Shown here piece by piece: positions 1 through 8,016 of a stretch of 64,000 nucleotides of DNA. Numbering within the stretch: the stretch's first letter is position 1; each line of letters starts with the position of its first letter. Position numbers and translations under genes: made by a program. Source of the DNA: Methylotuvimicrobium alcaliphilum 20Z (GTDB lineage: Bacteria > Pseudomonadota > Gammaproteobacteria > Methylococcales > Methylomonadaceae); NCBI RefSeq assembly GCF_000968535.2, contig NC_016112.1, positions 496,001 to 560,000 of the forward strand. The letters run 5' to 3'. Below the pieces are notes generated by a model, which made no database searches, was not told the origin of the DNA, and saw only the letters and a program-made list of their open reading frames with translations.

Positions 1-1
1 T

Positions 2-406
2 ATTTGGCATAACGAGCCGAAAAAGCCGGATGTATCGTGTTACCTAGGTGATCGGCGCTTGGATTTGGAAATTGCGCATTTGTACGGTAGTGAAGAAGAA
101 GCCCAACTGATTTTGGGGCGCAAAGTCAGTATCCGGACGCTAGAGGCGCTGCATCGCTTGATTACCGTTCCGGTCGGCGATCGTTTGTTGAATGCGTTGA
201 ATGCGATTTTAGCCAGCAAGGCCGAAAAGTCCTATCACAGCGACCGGGTTTGGCTGGTTTTGCGTAACGCCAATCCGCTTTGGAGCCGTGAAGAACTGGA
301 AGATAATTTGCACCGGGTAACGCTACCCGAGTCTCATCCGTTCGAGCAGATTTGGGTCGTCGGAGACATGGAAGGAAAGTCCGGTATTTTGCGGCTGTTT
401 CCTTGA
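2..406 (+). CDS. Hypothetical protein, C-terminal part (cut by left edge)
   Basis: An open frame runs from the first bases of the window to a TGA at 404-406. The frame is open upstream of a TTG at 59, so I treat the gene as 5'-truncated rather than starting there. The visible 134 residues are mixed charged and hydrophobic, with no membrane segment and no motif I recognise. A short stretch around SEEEAQLILGRKVSIRTLEAL looks helical. No function is assigned. The gene is followed by 850 bases of repeats, so it probably ends its transcription unit. Confidence 0.55.
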   Translation: MWHNEPKKPDVSCYLGDRRLDLEIAHLYGSEEEAQLILGRKVSIRTLEALHRLITVPVGDRLLNALNAILASKAEKSYHSDRVWLVLRNANPLWSREELEDNLHRVTLPESHPFEQIWVVGDMEGKSGILRLFP

Positions 407-449
407 GCTATCCTGGTTCTCACGCTCCTTCCGTCGCGACGCATAAACT

Positions 450-565
450 GTAGGGTACGCTGCGCGTACCTTCATGCCGTTAAGCACCGAATCCCGCCCT
501 GGATCACACCATTGAGGCTTGAATTAACAATGGTGGGATGCCATGGTACGCGCAGCGTACCCTAC
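450..565. repeat. REP-C pair (GTAG + GGTACGC/GCGTACC hairpins)
   Basis: A GTAG tetranucleotide followed by the palindrome GGTACGCTGCGCGTACC lies at 450-470. Its reverse complement, ending in CTAC, lies at 545-565. The two copies bracket about 75 bp. The same module recurs at about 7.25-7.35 kb, 7.75-7.85 kb and 38.4-38.5 kb. A conserved tetranucleotide before a hairpin is the known signature of REP sequences moved by RAYT enzymes. Confidence 0.7.
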
Positions 566-596
566 TGGCTGATACCCTCGGGGGCCCGGATGCCCT

Positions 597-665
597 GTGG
601 GAGCGATCCCCTGATCGCGATTTCGAGGTCGAGACGGTTGGATAACAATAAATGGTATCGAGGCC
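597..665 (+). repeat. REP-B element (GTGG + GAGCGATC hairpin)
   Basis: GTGG is followed by GAGCGATC-CCCT-GATCGC and then a conserved tail (ATTTCGAGG...AACAATAAATGGTATCGAGG). Similar copies occur throughout the window, often in head-to-head pairs. It resembles the GTGG-type REPs of pseudomonads. Confidence 0.65.
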
Positions 666-684
666 GCAAAAACTAAAATATGCT

Positions 685-710
685 GTTACCCAAGCTCCAG
701 CTTGGGTAAC
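685..710. repeat. Short perfect palindrome (GTTACCCAAGCTCCAGCTTGGGTAAC type)
   Basis: An 11-bp stem (GTTACCCAAGC / GCTTGGGTAAC) with a 4-base loop. The closely related palindrome GTTCCCACGC-TCCA-GCGTGGGAAC recurs at many places in the window (about 13.9, 15.95, 25.9, 30.3 and 38.3 kb). Confidence 0.6.
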
Positions 711-750
711 CTGTTCAGGAAGCTCTAGCTTCCCGAAAATCAAGAAAAAT

Positions 751-980
751 CCTGATTAGCAAGGTTCTTCAGCTAAAGCCCAAAAAACCAGCATATCCCT
801 AGCAGGATGGGGTTTGCAGCCCCGTCCTAAACGTTTTGACTTTGGCCGAAGTTAGCCGAAATGTTTAGGGCAAACCGAAACGTTGGGGACGGGTTAAATA
901 ACCCGCCCCGCAGAAGTGGCTACGACTGGCCACTGCTCGGACAATTGGCTTCAGCAAGCTGAAGTATCTTGCTAATCAGG
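751..980 (+). mobile_element. Element E copy 1: 230-bp MITE-like element
   Basis: It begins CCTGATTAGCAAG and ends with the inverted copy CTTGCTAATCAGG. The inverted similarity extends about 25 bp (through CTTCAGCT). The flanks AGAAAAAT (743-750) and AGAAAGAT (981-988) match at 7 of 8 bases, consistent with an 8-bp target duplication. There is no ORF inside, so it is non-autonomous. Other copies lie at 29876-30023 and 44467-44695, with fragments at about 1096-1242 and 7480-7558. Confidence 0.75.
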
Positions 981-1095
981 AGAAAGATTGAACGAGCGAG
1001 TCGGGGGGATTGAGAGTGTGCGGAGCTTGTGTCGGTCTCAGGAAGCTGGAGCTTCCGGGGTGTCTTTCCCAAGCTGGAGCTTGGGAAAGAGCGAA

Positions 1096-1242
1096 GTTTC
1101 TTCAGCTAAAGCCCAAAAACCAGCATATCCCTAGCAGGACGGGGTTGCAACCCCGTCCTAAGCGTTTTGACTTTGGCCGAAGTTAGCCGAAATGTTTAGG
1201 GCAATCCGAAACGTTGGGGACGGGTTAAATAACCCGCCCCGC
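1096..1242 (+). repeat. Element E, truncated copy
   Basis: The inner part of element E (from TTCTTCAGCTAAAGCCC to AACCCGCCCCG) without either terminal CCTGATTAGC. It ends 13 bp from the pilU stop codon. The 115 bp between this copy and the full copy at 751-980 hold two short AAGCTGGAGCTT palindromes and no gene. Confidence 0.6.
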
Positions 1243-1255
1243 GCGGAAAAAAGGT

Positions 1256-2431
1256 TTAGCTTTGCTCTTCTTCTTCTTCTTCTTCCTCCTGATCCTTTTC
1301 AATCGCCTCGAGCGAGAATCTTGAAGTCAAGCCGCCAGTCGATTTAGCGACCGCTTCGGTCGCCGATCCCTTGCCTTCGCTGAGGTTGATTTTCAATTTC
1401 AAGTTATTCGGCGAGTCGGAGTTTTGCAAGGCTTCTTCGAGTGAAATTTTGCCTTCCTTGAAAAGTTTGAGCAAATGGCTGTCGAAGGTTTGCATGCCGA
1501 TGTTTTCGGATTTTTCCATCGCTTCCTTGATCGTATGAATTTCGCCTTTATGAATCAAGTCTTTGACCAATTGCGTCCCCAGCAAAATTTCGATCGCCGC
1601 GACCCGTTTTCCGTCCACGGTAGGAACAAGTCTTTGCGAAACAAAGGCCTTCAAATTCAGCGATAGATCCAGCAATAATTGGTTACGCCGCTCTTCCGGG
1701 AAGAAATTGATGATACGGTCCAGGGCCTGATTGGCGTTGTTGGCGTGCAGCGTCGACAAGCATAAATGCCCGGTTTCGGCGAAGGCGAGTGCATGTTCCA
1801 TCGTTTCTTGAGAGCGGATTTCGCCGATCAGAATCACGTCCGGTGCCTGGCGTAGCGTATTTTTCAACGCGTCCTCGTAACTGAGCGTATCGACGCCGAC
1901 TTCGCGTTGATTGACCAGGCAGCGTTTGTGCGGATGAAGATATTCGATCGGGTCTTCGATCGTGATGATGTGCCCCGACGAATTGCTGTTGCGGTGATCG
2001 ATCAGTGCGGCCAGGGAGGTCGACTTGCCGGAGCCGGTGCCGCCGACGAATAGAATCAAACCGCGCTTTTCCATGATGACTTTTTTCAGCACTTCGGGCA
2101 GGCCTAATTGATCGGCATTCGGAATATCGACCTTGATGTTTCGAATGACCAAGGCCAGGTTGTTGCGCTGTTTGAAAATATTGACCCGGAATCGGCCGAT
2201 GCCCTGTTCGGTGATCGCCAGATTCATTTCCGGGACGTGTTCGAAGTCTTTTTGCTGATCGGCATCCATTAAACTGTAAGCGATAGCCTTGATGCGTTCG
2301 CCGGTCAGTTTTTCGCTTTCGAGCGGTTTCAATGCGCCTTGAAATTTTGCCGCGGCCGGCGCGCCGACCGTTAAGTAAAGATCGGAACCGTCTTTGTTGA
2401 CCAAAATTTTTAGATAATCTTTAAAATCCAT
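1256..2431 (-). CDS. pilU: PilU-type twitching motility / pilus retraction ATPase
   Basis: A hexameric secretion-type ATPase that would drive type IV pilus retraction at the cytoplasmic side of the inner membrane. The N-terminus (GSDLYLTVGAPAAAKFQG) fits PilU better than PilT. Walker A GGTGSGKST is at about 130-138, the Walker B region VILIGEI at about 199-205, and the His box HLCLSTLHA at about 222-230. The 391-residue length suits PilU (about 380). The C-terminus ends in an almost uninterrupted glutamate run. The start ATG at 2431 is used; no other reading is needed. It is the only minus-strand gene before the toxin-antitoxin loci, and no pilT lies next to it. It is separate from the pilus-like cluster at 14-37 kb. 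Confidence 0.85.
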   Translation of the reverse strand: MDFKDYLKILVNKDGSDLYLTVGAPAAAKFQGALKPLESEKLTGERIKAIAYSLMDADQQKDFEHVPEMNLAITEQGIGRFRVNIFKQRNNLALVIRNIKVDIPNADQLGLPEVLKKVIMEKRGLILFVGGTGSGKSTSLAALIDHRNSNSSGHIITIEDPIEYLHPHKRCLVNQREVGVDTLSYEDALKNTLRQAPDVILIGEIRSQETMEHALAFAETGHLCLSTLHANNANQALDRIINFFPEERRNQLLLDLSLNLKAFVSQRLVPTVDGKRVAAIEILLGTQLVKDLIHKGEIHTIKEAMEKSENIGMQTFDSHLLKLFKEGKISLEEALQNSDSPNNLKLKINLSEGKGSATEAVAKSTGGLTSRFSLEAIEKDQEEEEEEEEQS

Positions 2432-2452
2432 AATGAATCCATTAGTTTACAT

Positions 2453-2483
2453 GTAGGATGGGTAGAGCGGAGCGAAACCCATC
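2453..2483 (+). repeat. Single REP-A element
   Basis: GTAG followed by GATGGGTAGAGC...AAACCCATC, a GATGGGT/ACCCATC imperfect hairpin, just upstream of pilU. Confidence 0.65.
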
Positions 2484-2559
2484 GGGGAGCGCCACGAAAG
2501 CCACTGTAACGCTTATGAAGGCCTGGCAATCGCCCCGGTAAATGAAAGTGCGAGGGTGT

Positions 2560-2775
2560 GAGGGAGGACGCGGTCACTCGCCCGACAGGACCCAGCCCCT
2601 AAATTAGTAAGACTATTAACCATGACCGATGGGCTATGGAATTTAGGGGCTGGGTGAATACGTCCATGTAGGCTCGACGGCGGAATCTGATTGCCATGGA
2701 TGGCATGAATGCAGATTTTGCAGGAGCAAAAATCTGCCCTGCCGCCGACGCCTGTCGATCGAGCAACCGCACCCT
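2560..2775. mobile_element. Foldback element F (copy 1) carrying nested G and H hairpins
   Basis: The ends are inverted copies of about 25 bp (consensus GAGGGTGCGGT..CTCG.CCGACAGG). Compared with short copies such as 26050-26154, two segments are extra. G (2591-2654) has 15-bp perfect inverted ends CCCAGCCCCTAAATT. H (about 2683-2736) contains the hairpin GCAGATTTT...AAAAATCTGC. There is no coding content. Confidence 0.65.
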
Positions 2776-2894
2776 CTTTGGAACCGCCATTGTTTTTCAT
2801 ATCGAAAAATTAGAGCCACGGTGCCAAAAATTTGATGGCTAGCTATTCTAGGCGATAATCACCGAAGTTGAACCCAGTTTAGCCAAGAAATGCG

Positions 2895-2900
2895 TATAAT
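2895..2900 (+). promoter_or_regulatory. Possible -10 box (TATAAT) for the PP-loop gene
   Basis: A perfect TATAAT lies 44 bp before the ATG at 2945. No good -35 sits at 16-18 bp; a TTGAAC lies 21 bp upstream. This is a weak call. Confidence 0.3.
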
Positions 2901-2944
2901 GACGCAATTTTTTAAACAAGCATTTTAAACACGATAATAGCGTT

Positions 2945-3988
2945 ATGTCCGAACAAAGAAAAGCGGCGGCATTGATATCCGGAGGATTGGATTCGATGTT
3001 GGCCGCCAAAGTAATCATCGAACAAGGGGTGCATGTCGAAGGCATCAATTTTTTCACAGGCTTCTGCGTGGAGGGACACACGCATGCGATTCGCGAACGG
3101 GACCGCGCCAAACCCAAGCGCAATAATTCGCTGTGGGTGGCCGAACAACTCGGCATCAAATTGCACATCGTCGATGTCATCGAGGAATACAAGGATGTGC
3201 TGATCAATCCTAAGCACGGCTACGGCAGTAACATGAATCCTTGTCTGGATTGCAAGATTTTCATGGTCAACAAGGCCAAGCAATGGATACAAGAGAACGG
3301 CTTCGATTTCATCATCACCGGCGAGGTCATCGGTCAACGGCCGATGTCGCAGCGCAAACAAACGATGCCGATCATCGCGCGCGAATCCGGTGCCGACGAT
3401 TTGCTGCTCAGACCCTTATGCGCCAGAAATCTTCCGGAGACTCTGCCGGAGCGCGAAGGCTGGGTCGACCGCGCCAAATTGTTCGGCTTTAGCGGACGAT
3501 CTAGAAAACCGCAAATGGAATTAGCGCAGCAGTTCGGCTTCGTCGATTATGCGCAGCCGGCCGGCGGCTGTTGTTTTTTGACCGACGAGAGTTATTCGGC
3601 GAAATTAGTCGATTTATGGCAAAACCGGGGTACGAAAGACTACGAACTCGACGATGTAATGTTGTTGAAAGTCGGGAGGCATATCCGTCCCAAGTCCAAT
3701 TTCAAAGTCATCGTCGCGCGCGAGGAGGGCGAGAGCCGTTTTCTCGAAGGCTATAAAAAAGAATTCACCAGCTTGATCAGTAGCAGTCACAGCGGACCGT
3801 TAGCGTTGATCGACGGCGAACCGACCGATGAGGACTTAGCCTTGGCCGGACGCATCATTGCACGTTACGGACAAGGGCGCGACGCCGATCAGGTCGATAT
3901 TTTGGTTAGAAGTCAAAAAGGTCTGGAACAAACGATTCAGGTGGCCCCGTTCGCGCCGGAGCAAATTGTCGAGGAGTGGTTCGTATGA
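2945..3988 (+). CDS. PP-loop ATPase, MnmA/ThiI-like sulfur-transfer protein
   Basis: Predicted cytoplasmic enzyme that adenylates a target through an N-terminal PP-loop (ISGGLDS, residues 11-17), as in tRNA-thiolating enzymes. Further possible sulfur-handling cysteines are seen in PCLDCK (about 99-104) and the adjacent pair in GGCCFLTD (about 206-211). The 347-residue length and the C-terminal half do not fit MnmA or ThiI. It belongs to the less studied group often labelled tRNA methylaminomethyl-2-thiouridylate methyltransferase-like. Its stop overlaps the start of a TusA-like sulfur carrier (ATGA), which strongly suggests the two act together, with TusA delivering persulfide sulfur. The true substrate (tRNA or another acceptor) is not shown by the sequence. 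Confidence 0.7.
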   Translation: MSEQRKAAALISGGLDSMLAAKVIIEQGVHVEGINFFTGFCVEGHTHAIRERDRAKPKRNNSLWVAEQLGIKLHIVDVIEEYKDVLINPKHGYGSNMNPCLDCKIFMVNKAKQWIQENGFDFIITGEVIGQRPMSQRKQTMPIIARESGADDLLLRPLCARNLPETLPEREGWVDRAKLFGFSGRSRKPQMELAQQFGFVDYAQPAGGCCFLTDESYSAKLVDLWQNRGTKDYELDDVMLLKVGRHIRPKSNFKVIVAREEGESRFLEGYKKEFTSLISSSHSGPLALIDGEPTDEDLALAGRIIARYGQGRDADQVDILVRSQKGLEQTIQVAPFAPEQIVEEWFV

Positions 3989-4212
3989 GCCGGGAAACCC
4001 TAAATGCGCGGCGTCTGCTTTGCCCGTTGCCGGTAATACGAACGCAAGACCGGGTCAAACGCATGGCGGCCGGAGAACAATTGGAAGTTATTTGCACCGA
4101 CCCCGGCGTGATGCAGGACATCCCCGCCTGGTGCCGCATCAATGGACACGCGATCCTTGAAACCAAAGCCGAGGACGGCGAATATATTATTGTTCTCGAA
4201 GTAGGCGAATAA
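3985..4212 (+). CDS. TusA/SirA-family sulfur carrier protein
   Basis: A small (75 aa) cytoplasmic sulfurtransferase with the family motif LCPLPV. Cys13 in CPLP would carry the persulfide. I chose ATG 3985 over an in-frame GTG at 3976. GAGGAG at 3971-3976 is correctly spaced for 3985, and the ATG overlaps the upstream stop as ATGA, a normal translational-coupling arrangement. The downstream CDF transporter overlaps by one base (TAATG at 4210-4214), so three genes form a tight operon. The partner is most likely the PP-loop protein just upstream. Confidence 0.8.
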   Translation: MSRETLNARRLLCPLPVIRTQDRVKRMAAGEQLEVICTDPGVMQDIPAWCRINGHAILETKAEDGEYIIVLEVGE

Positions 4213-5354
4213 TGATCGAAGCGCGCCAGTCAGTCGAATCCGATCGGCTAAAAGCGAAGGTCAGTATCGTTGCTGCATGGACCAACCTAGCATTGTCGGT
4301 TCTGAAAATCGGCTTCGGTATACTGGGTCAATCGGCGGCCTTGATCGCGGACGGTGTCCACTCCTTATCCGATCTGGTCAGCGATTTACTGGTCATTACC
4401 GCGATTAAACTGGGCGCGCGAGAGGCCGATTTCGACCACCCGTACGGGCATCGGCGTTACGAGACGATCGCGACGGTCGCGCTAGGCGTCGGGTTGATTA
4501 TAGTGGCCGGCGGCATCGCCTATGATGCAATGGAAAGAGTTCGCCAGCCCGAGCGCTTGTTGATGCCGGAATTCGAGGCGATGGCGATAGCCGCCTTATC
4601 GGTATTGACTAACGAATGGCTCTATCAATACACCAAGCGCATTGCCAAGCAAACCCGGTCCAAATTATTACTGGCCAATGCCTGGCATCATCGTAGCGAT
4701 GCGATATCTTCGATCGTGGTGATCATCGGCGTGGCCGGCGTTTGGGTCGGTTATGAATATGCCGATGCGGTCGCCGCCGGGATCGTCGCATTGATGATCG
4801 CTAAAATCGGTTTAAGTCTGGTGATTCAAAGCATCAAGGAGTTGGTCGATACCTCATTGCCCGAGACCTTGATCCGCGAGATACGCAGAGTGATCAAAAC
4901 GACTCCCGGCGTGCGCGGCATTCATCTGCTTAGAACCCGCCAAATGGGCGAAGATGCCTATATCGACGCGCATATCGTCGTCGATGCCAGAATCAGCGTT
5001 TCCGAAGGACATATGATCGGCGATGCGGTCCGGCAAAATCTGAAAGCCGAATTCGACGACGTGGTCGACGTATTGGTCCATGTCGACCCCGAAGACGACG
5101 AATTCATCGACGAGCCGGTCGATGTGTTGCGTGCGGATGTGCAGGGTTACTTGCGTAACTATCTGGCCGAATTATTCGAAGATATCGAAGATTTCAAGAT
5201 TCATTATCTGGAAGGGACGATCGAAATCGAAGTGATTTTGCCGCATCTGATGGGGAGTCAGCCGGAACGGATGGAAAAAGTTAAGCAACAATGCGCGCTG
5301 ATGCAAGGCGCGTTTCCCAACATTAGCAAAATAAGCGTTTTATTGAAGATTTAG
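4212..5354 (+). CDS. Cation diffusion facilitator (CDF) metal exporter
   Basis: Inner-membrane divalent-metal/proton antiporter of the CDF (FieF/MamM-like) family. The metal site is visible as HSLSD (about 50-54) in the second membrane helix and HHRSD (about 159-163) in the fifth, with the family motif DHPYGH at 75-80. About five to six hydrophobic helices precede a long cytoplasmic domain. At 380 aa it is longer than FieF (about 300). The extra is an acidic C-terminal region with repeated DDE/EDIEDF stretches. The start overlaps the TusA stop. Pairing a metal exporter with sulfur-transfer genes may reflect iron or zinc handling, but that is inference. Confidence 0.85.
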   Translation: MIEARQSVESDRLKAKVSIVAAWTNLALSVLKIGFGILGQSAALIADGVHSLSDLVSDLLVITAIKLGAREADFDHPYGHRRYETIATVALGVGLIIVAGGIAYDAMERVRQPERLLMPEFEAMAIAALSVLTNEWLYQYTKRIAKQTRSKLLLANAWHHRSDAISSIVVIIGVAGVWVGYEYADAVAAGIVALMIAKIGLSLVIQSIKELVDTSLPETLIREIRRVIKTTPGVRGIHLLRTRQMGEDAYIDAHIVVDARISVSEGHMIGDAVRQNLKAEFDDVVDVLVHVDPEDDEFIDEPVDVLRADVQGYLRNYLAELFEDIEDFKIHYLEGTIEIEVILPHLMGSQPERMEKVKQQCALMQGAFPNISKISVLLKI

Positions 5355-5540
5355 TATCTAATCAGTGTATGTGGTTGGTGTCAGGCATTAATTTCTAAGG
5401 ACGCGTGAATATATCCCTGTAAGCTCTGACTGCAACGTCCTGTTGCAGACTGCCTTATAAATTAATGCTCGACATCTTCTTACTTATCCTAATGATTATG
5501 AAAAAGCTGTCATCACACTGGCAAATAAGAGTGCGAGGGG

Positions 5541-5709
5541 TGGGGGTGGGTACGGTTACTCGCCCGACAGGACCCAGCCCCTAAATTAGTAAGACTATTA
5601 ACCATGACCGATGGGCTATGGAATTTAGGGGCTGGGTGAATACGTCCATGTAGGCTCGACGGCGGCTTTCCCTGCCGCCGACGCCTGTCGGTCGAGCAAC
5701 CGCACCCTC
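5541..5709. mobile_element. Foldback element F (copy 2) with nested G
   Basis: Same terminal inverted repeats as the other F copies, with nested G at 5573-5636 (CCCAGCCCCTAAATT ends) and no H. The gap 5355-5540 has no recognisable gene. Confidence 0.6.
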
Positions 5710-5817
5710 TCCGGAGCCGGCATTTTCTCTGCCGAGCTTCTTATATCGAAAAATTAGATAAAGAGCCAAAATCTACTAACTTTCACAGTAACAATTACAA
5801 GATTTAAAGGAGTCTAT

Positions 5818-7032
5818 ATGGCGGTGGGGCAGGTGGTGTTTCCGGTAATGCACCGGGTGGACGGGATCGAATTGGGCACGGCGTGCGCGGGCATCAAGCA
5901 AACGCAACGCGACGATCTGTTGCTCATACAAATGCGCGAAGGATCGACTTGCGCGGCGGTGTTTACACAGAACGCGTTTTGCGCGGCTCCGGTAGTTGTC
6001 GCGAAGGAACATTTACAACAGGCACCGCGTTGGCTGCTGATTAATTCCGGTAACGCCAATGCCGGCACCGGAAAAAGGGGGCTTGACGATGCCTTGTCGA
6101 CCTGCGCGGACTTGGCAGAACTTGCCGGCGCGGATGCCCGGCAAGTTCTGCCGTTTTCGACCGGCGTGATCGGCGAACCGTTGGCCGTCGATAAAATCAA
6201 GGCGGCTTTACCGAAGGCCTTTGCCAATCTGGCCGAGGATCATTGGGAACAGGCCGCGCGCGCGATCATGACCACCGATACCTTTCCGAAAGGTGCATCG
6301 TTTACTCTCGGAATCGGCGGCGAGACGATCACGTTGACCGGCATATCCAAAGGCGCGGGCATGATTCAGCCGAACATGGCGACGATGCTGTCTTTCATCG
6401 CGACCGATGCCAAAATCGAGCGGGAGTTGCTGCAAGCTTGTTTGGCGCGCGCCGCCGAGTTATCGTTTAACCGCATAACCGTCGACGGCGATACCTCGAC
6501 CAACGACGCCTGCGTCTTAATGGCCAGCGGGTGTTCCAAAGTACCCGAATTGACCGAAGGCAGCCCGGCCTACCAAGTCTTTGCCGACGCCGTGTTGAAG
6601 ATTTGCAAGCAACTCAGCGAAGCGATCGTCCGGGACGGCGAAGGCGCGACCAAGTTGATGCGAATCGTTATAAATCAAGCCTTAGATGATGAAGAGGCCG
6701 TGCGCGTCGCCAAGACCATAGCCCATTCGCCGCTGGTCAAAACCGCGTTTTTTGCTAGCGATCCGAATTGGGGTCGCATTCTGGCGGCGGTCGGCAGGGC
6801 CGGCGTCGACAACATGGACCTGGAGCGGGTCGATATACACCTGGGCGACGTGTGCATCGTGCGAGGCGGCGGCCGCGCCGAAGACTATACCGAAGCGGCC
6901 GGCCAGCGAGTGATGAACGAACCGGAAATTACCGTAACCGTAACGCTCGGACGCGGCAGCGCCTCGCAAGAAGTCTTGACCTGCGATTTTTCCTACGACT
7001 ATGTGCGGATCAATGCGGAGTATCGGACTTAG
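5818..7032 (+). CDS. argJ: Bifunctional ornithine acetyltransferase / N-acetylglutamate synthase ArgJ
   Basis: Catalyses acetyl transfer from N-acetylornithine to glutamate in the cyclic arginine pathway. The whole 404-residue length fits the family. The self-cleavage site is visible in KGAGMIQPNMATML: cleavage between Ala188 and Thr189 would free the catalytic Thr189. The oxyanion-hole motif FSTGVIGE (about 113-120) is also seen. AAGGAG at about 5807-5812 sits ideally for ATG 5818. It stands alone between repeat elements. Whether it also has the acetyl-CoA-dependent first activity cannot be read from sequence. Confidence 0.95.
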   Translation: MAVGQVVFPVMHRVDGIELGTACAGIKQTQRDDLLLIQMREGSTCAAVFTQNAFCAAPVVVAKEHLQQAPRWLLINSGNANAGTGKRGLDDALSTCADLAELAGADARQVLPFSTGVIGEPLAVDKIKAALPKAFANLAEDHWEQAARAIMTTDTFPKGASFTLGIGGETITLTGISKGAGMIQPNMATMLSFIATDAKIERELLQACLARAAELSFNRITVDGDTSTNDACVLMASGCSKVPELTEGSPAYQVFADAVLKICKQLSEAIVRDGEGATKLMRIVINQALDDEEAVRVAKTIAHSPLVKTAFFASDPNWGRILAAVGRAGVDNMDLERVDIHLGDVCIVRGGGRAEDYTEAAGQRVMNEPEITVTVTLGRGSASQEVLTCDFSYDYVRINAEYRT

Positions 7033-7042
7033 GAGGGAAAGG

Positions 7043-7085
7043 TGAAAGAGGAAAGAGGAAAGAGGAAAGAGGAAAGAGGAAAGGA
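7043..7085 (+). repeat. Heptanucleotide tandem repeat (GAAAGAG)n
   Basis: About six near-perfect copies of the 7-base unit GAAAGAG just after argJ. A related (GTAAGAG)n run lies at about 7565-7585, before the second copy of the adjacent direct repeat. Confidence 0.7.
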
Positions 7086-7474
7086 AGCCCGGCGCTCTGT
7101 GGGAGCGATCCCCAGATCGCGATTTCGAAGCCCGAGAGTGTTAAGTGACAATAAATGTTATCGAGGTCTCATTGGCTAAGATTATCCTTCCCACGCTCCA
7201 GCGTGTGAACCATTTGAAATACCGGAAATACTTATAAATCCAAAGTGAATTGTAGGGTACGCTGCGCGTACCTAACGTCGGCACAACGGAACACATGAGA
7301 ACACATTAATCTATGGGCGGGTCTCCTGCGGTACGCACAGCGCACCCTACAGTTTTTTCACCGTTCCCACGGTCCGGCATCCAGCCGTAGGATGGGTAGC
7401 AGCGAAGCGGAAACCCATCAGGGGGGCACGATAAGCGGCAGGAAAACGTTACGGAGTCATTCGAATAGTCCCCC
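7086..7474 (+). repeat. Direct duplication, copy 1 (REP-B, REP-C and REP-A composite)
   Basis: A block of about 390 bp holding one REP-B, an inverted REP-C pair and one REP-A. It is repeated almost exactly at 7584-7970, with a spacing of about 498 bp. No gene is seen. Confidence 0.75.
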
Positions 7475-7479
7475 CTATT

Positions 7480-7558
7480 AACTTTGGCCGAAGTCAGCCG
7501 AAAGGTTAAGGGCAAACCGAAACGTTGGGGACGGGTCAAATAACCCGTCCCGCAGAAG
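7480..7558 (+). repeat. Element E internal fragment
   Basis: Matches the middle of element E (AACTTTGGCCGAAG..., GGGGACGGG..., ...CCCGCAGAAGTG). It lies between the two copies of the direct duplication. Confidence 0.5.
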
Positions 7559-7583
7559 TGAAAGAGGTAAGAGGTAAGAGGTA

Positions 7584-7970
7584 AGCCCGGCGCTCTGTGG
7601 GAGCGATCCCCAGATCGCGATTTCGAAGTCCGAGAGTGTTAAGTGACAATAAATGTTATCGAGGTCTCATTGGCTAAGATTATCCTTCCCACGCTCCAGC
7701 GTGTGAACCATTTGAAATACCGGAAATACTTATAAATCCAAAGTGAATTGTAGGGTACGCTGCGCGTACCTAACGTCGGCACAACGGAACACATGAGAAC
7801 ACATTAAGCAATGGGCGGGTCTCCTGCGCTACGCACAGCGTACCCTACAGTTTTTTCACCGTTCCCACGGTCCGGCATCCAGCCGTAGGATGGGTAGCAG
7901 CGAAGCGGAAACCCATCACGAAGCACAATAAACGGTAGGGAAACATTAAGGAGTCATTCGAATAGTCCCC
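7584..7970 (+). repeat. Direct duplication, copy 2
   Basis: Second copy of the 7086-7474 block. Differences cluster at its right end. It runs to within 50 bp of the Nudix-ThiE gene. Confidence 0.75.
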
Positions 7971-8016
7971 GGAGCGTGAAAACCATTTGAAACAGCATCA
8001 ACAAGAACAAAAACTT

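Noticed and set aside
2945-3988. mnmA or thiI as the name of the PP-loop gene
   Set aside because: Only the PP-loop and Cys pairs are shared; length and the C-terminal half fit neither, so no symbol was given.
7987-8016. TTG start at 7987 for the Nudix-ThiE gene
   Set aside because: It lies in repeat-derived sequence, and the Nudix domain begins naturally at ATG 8017.
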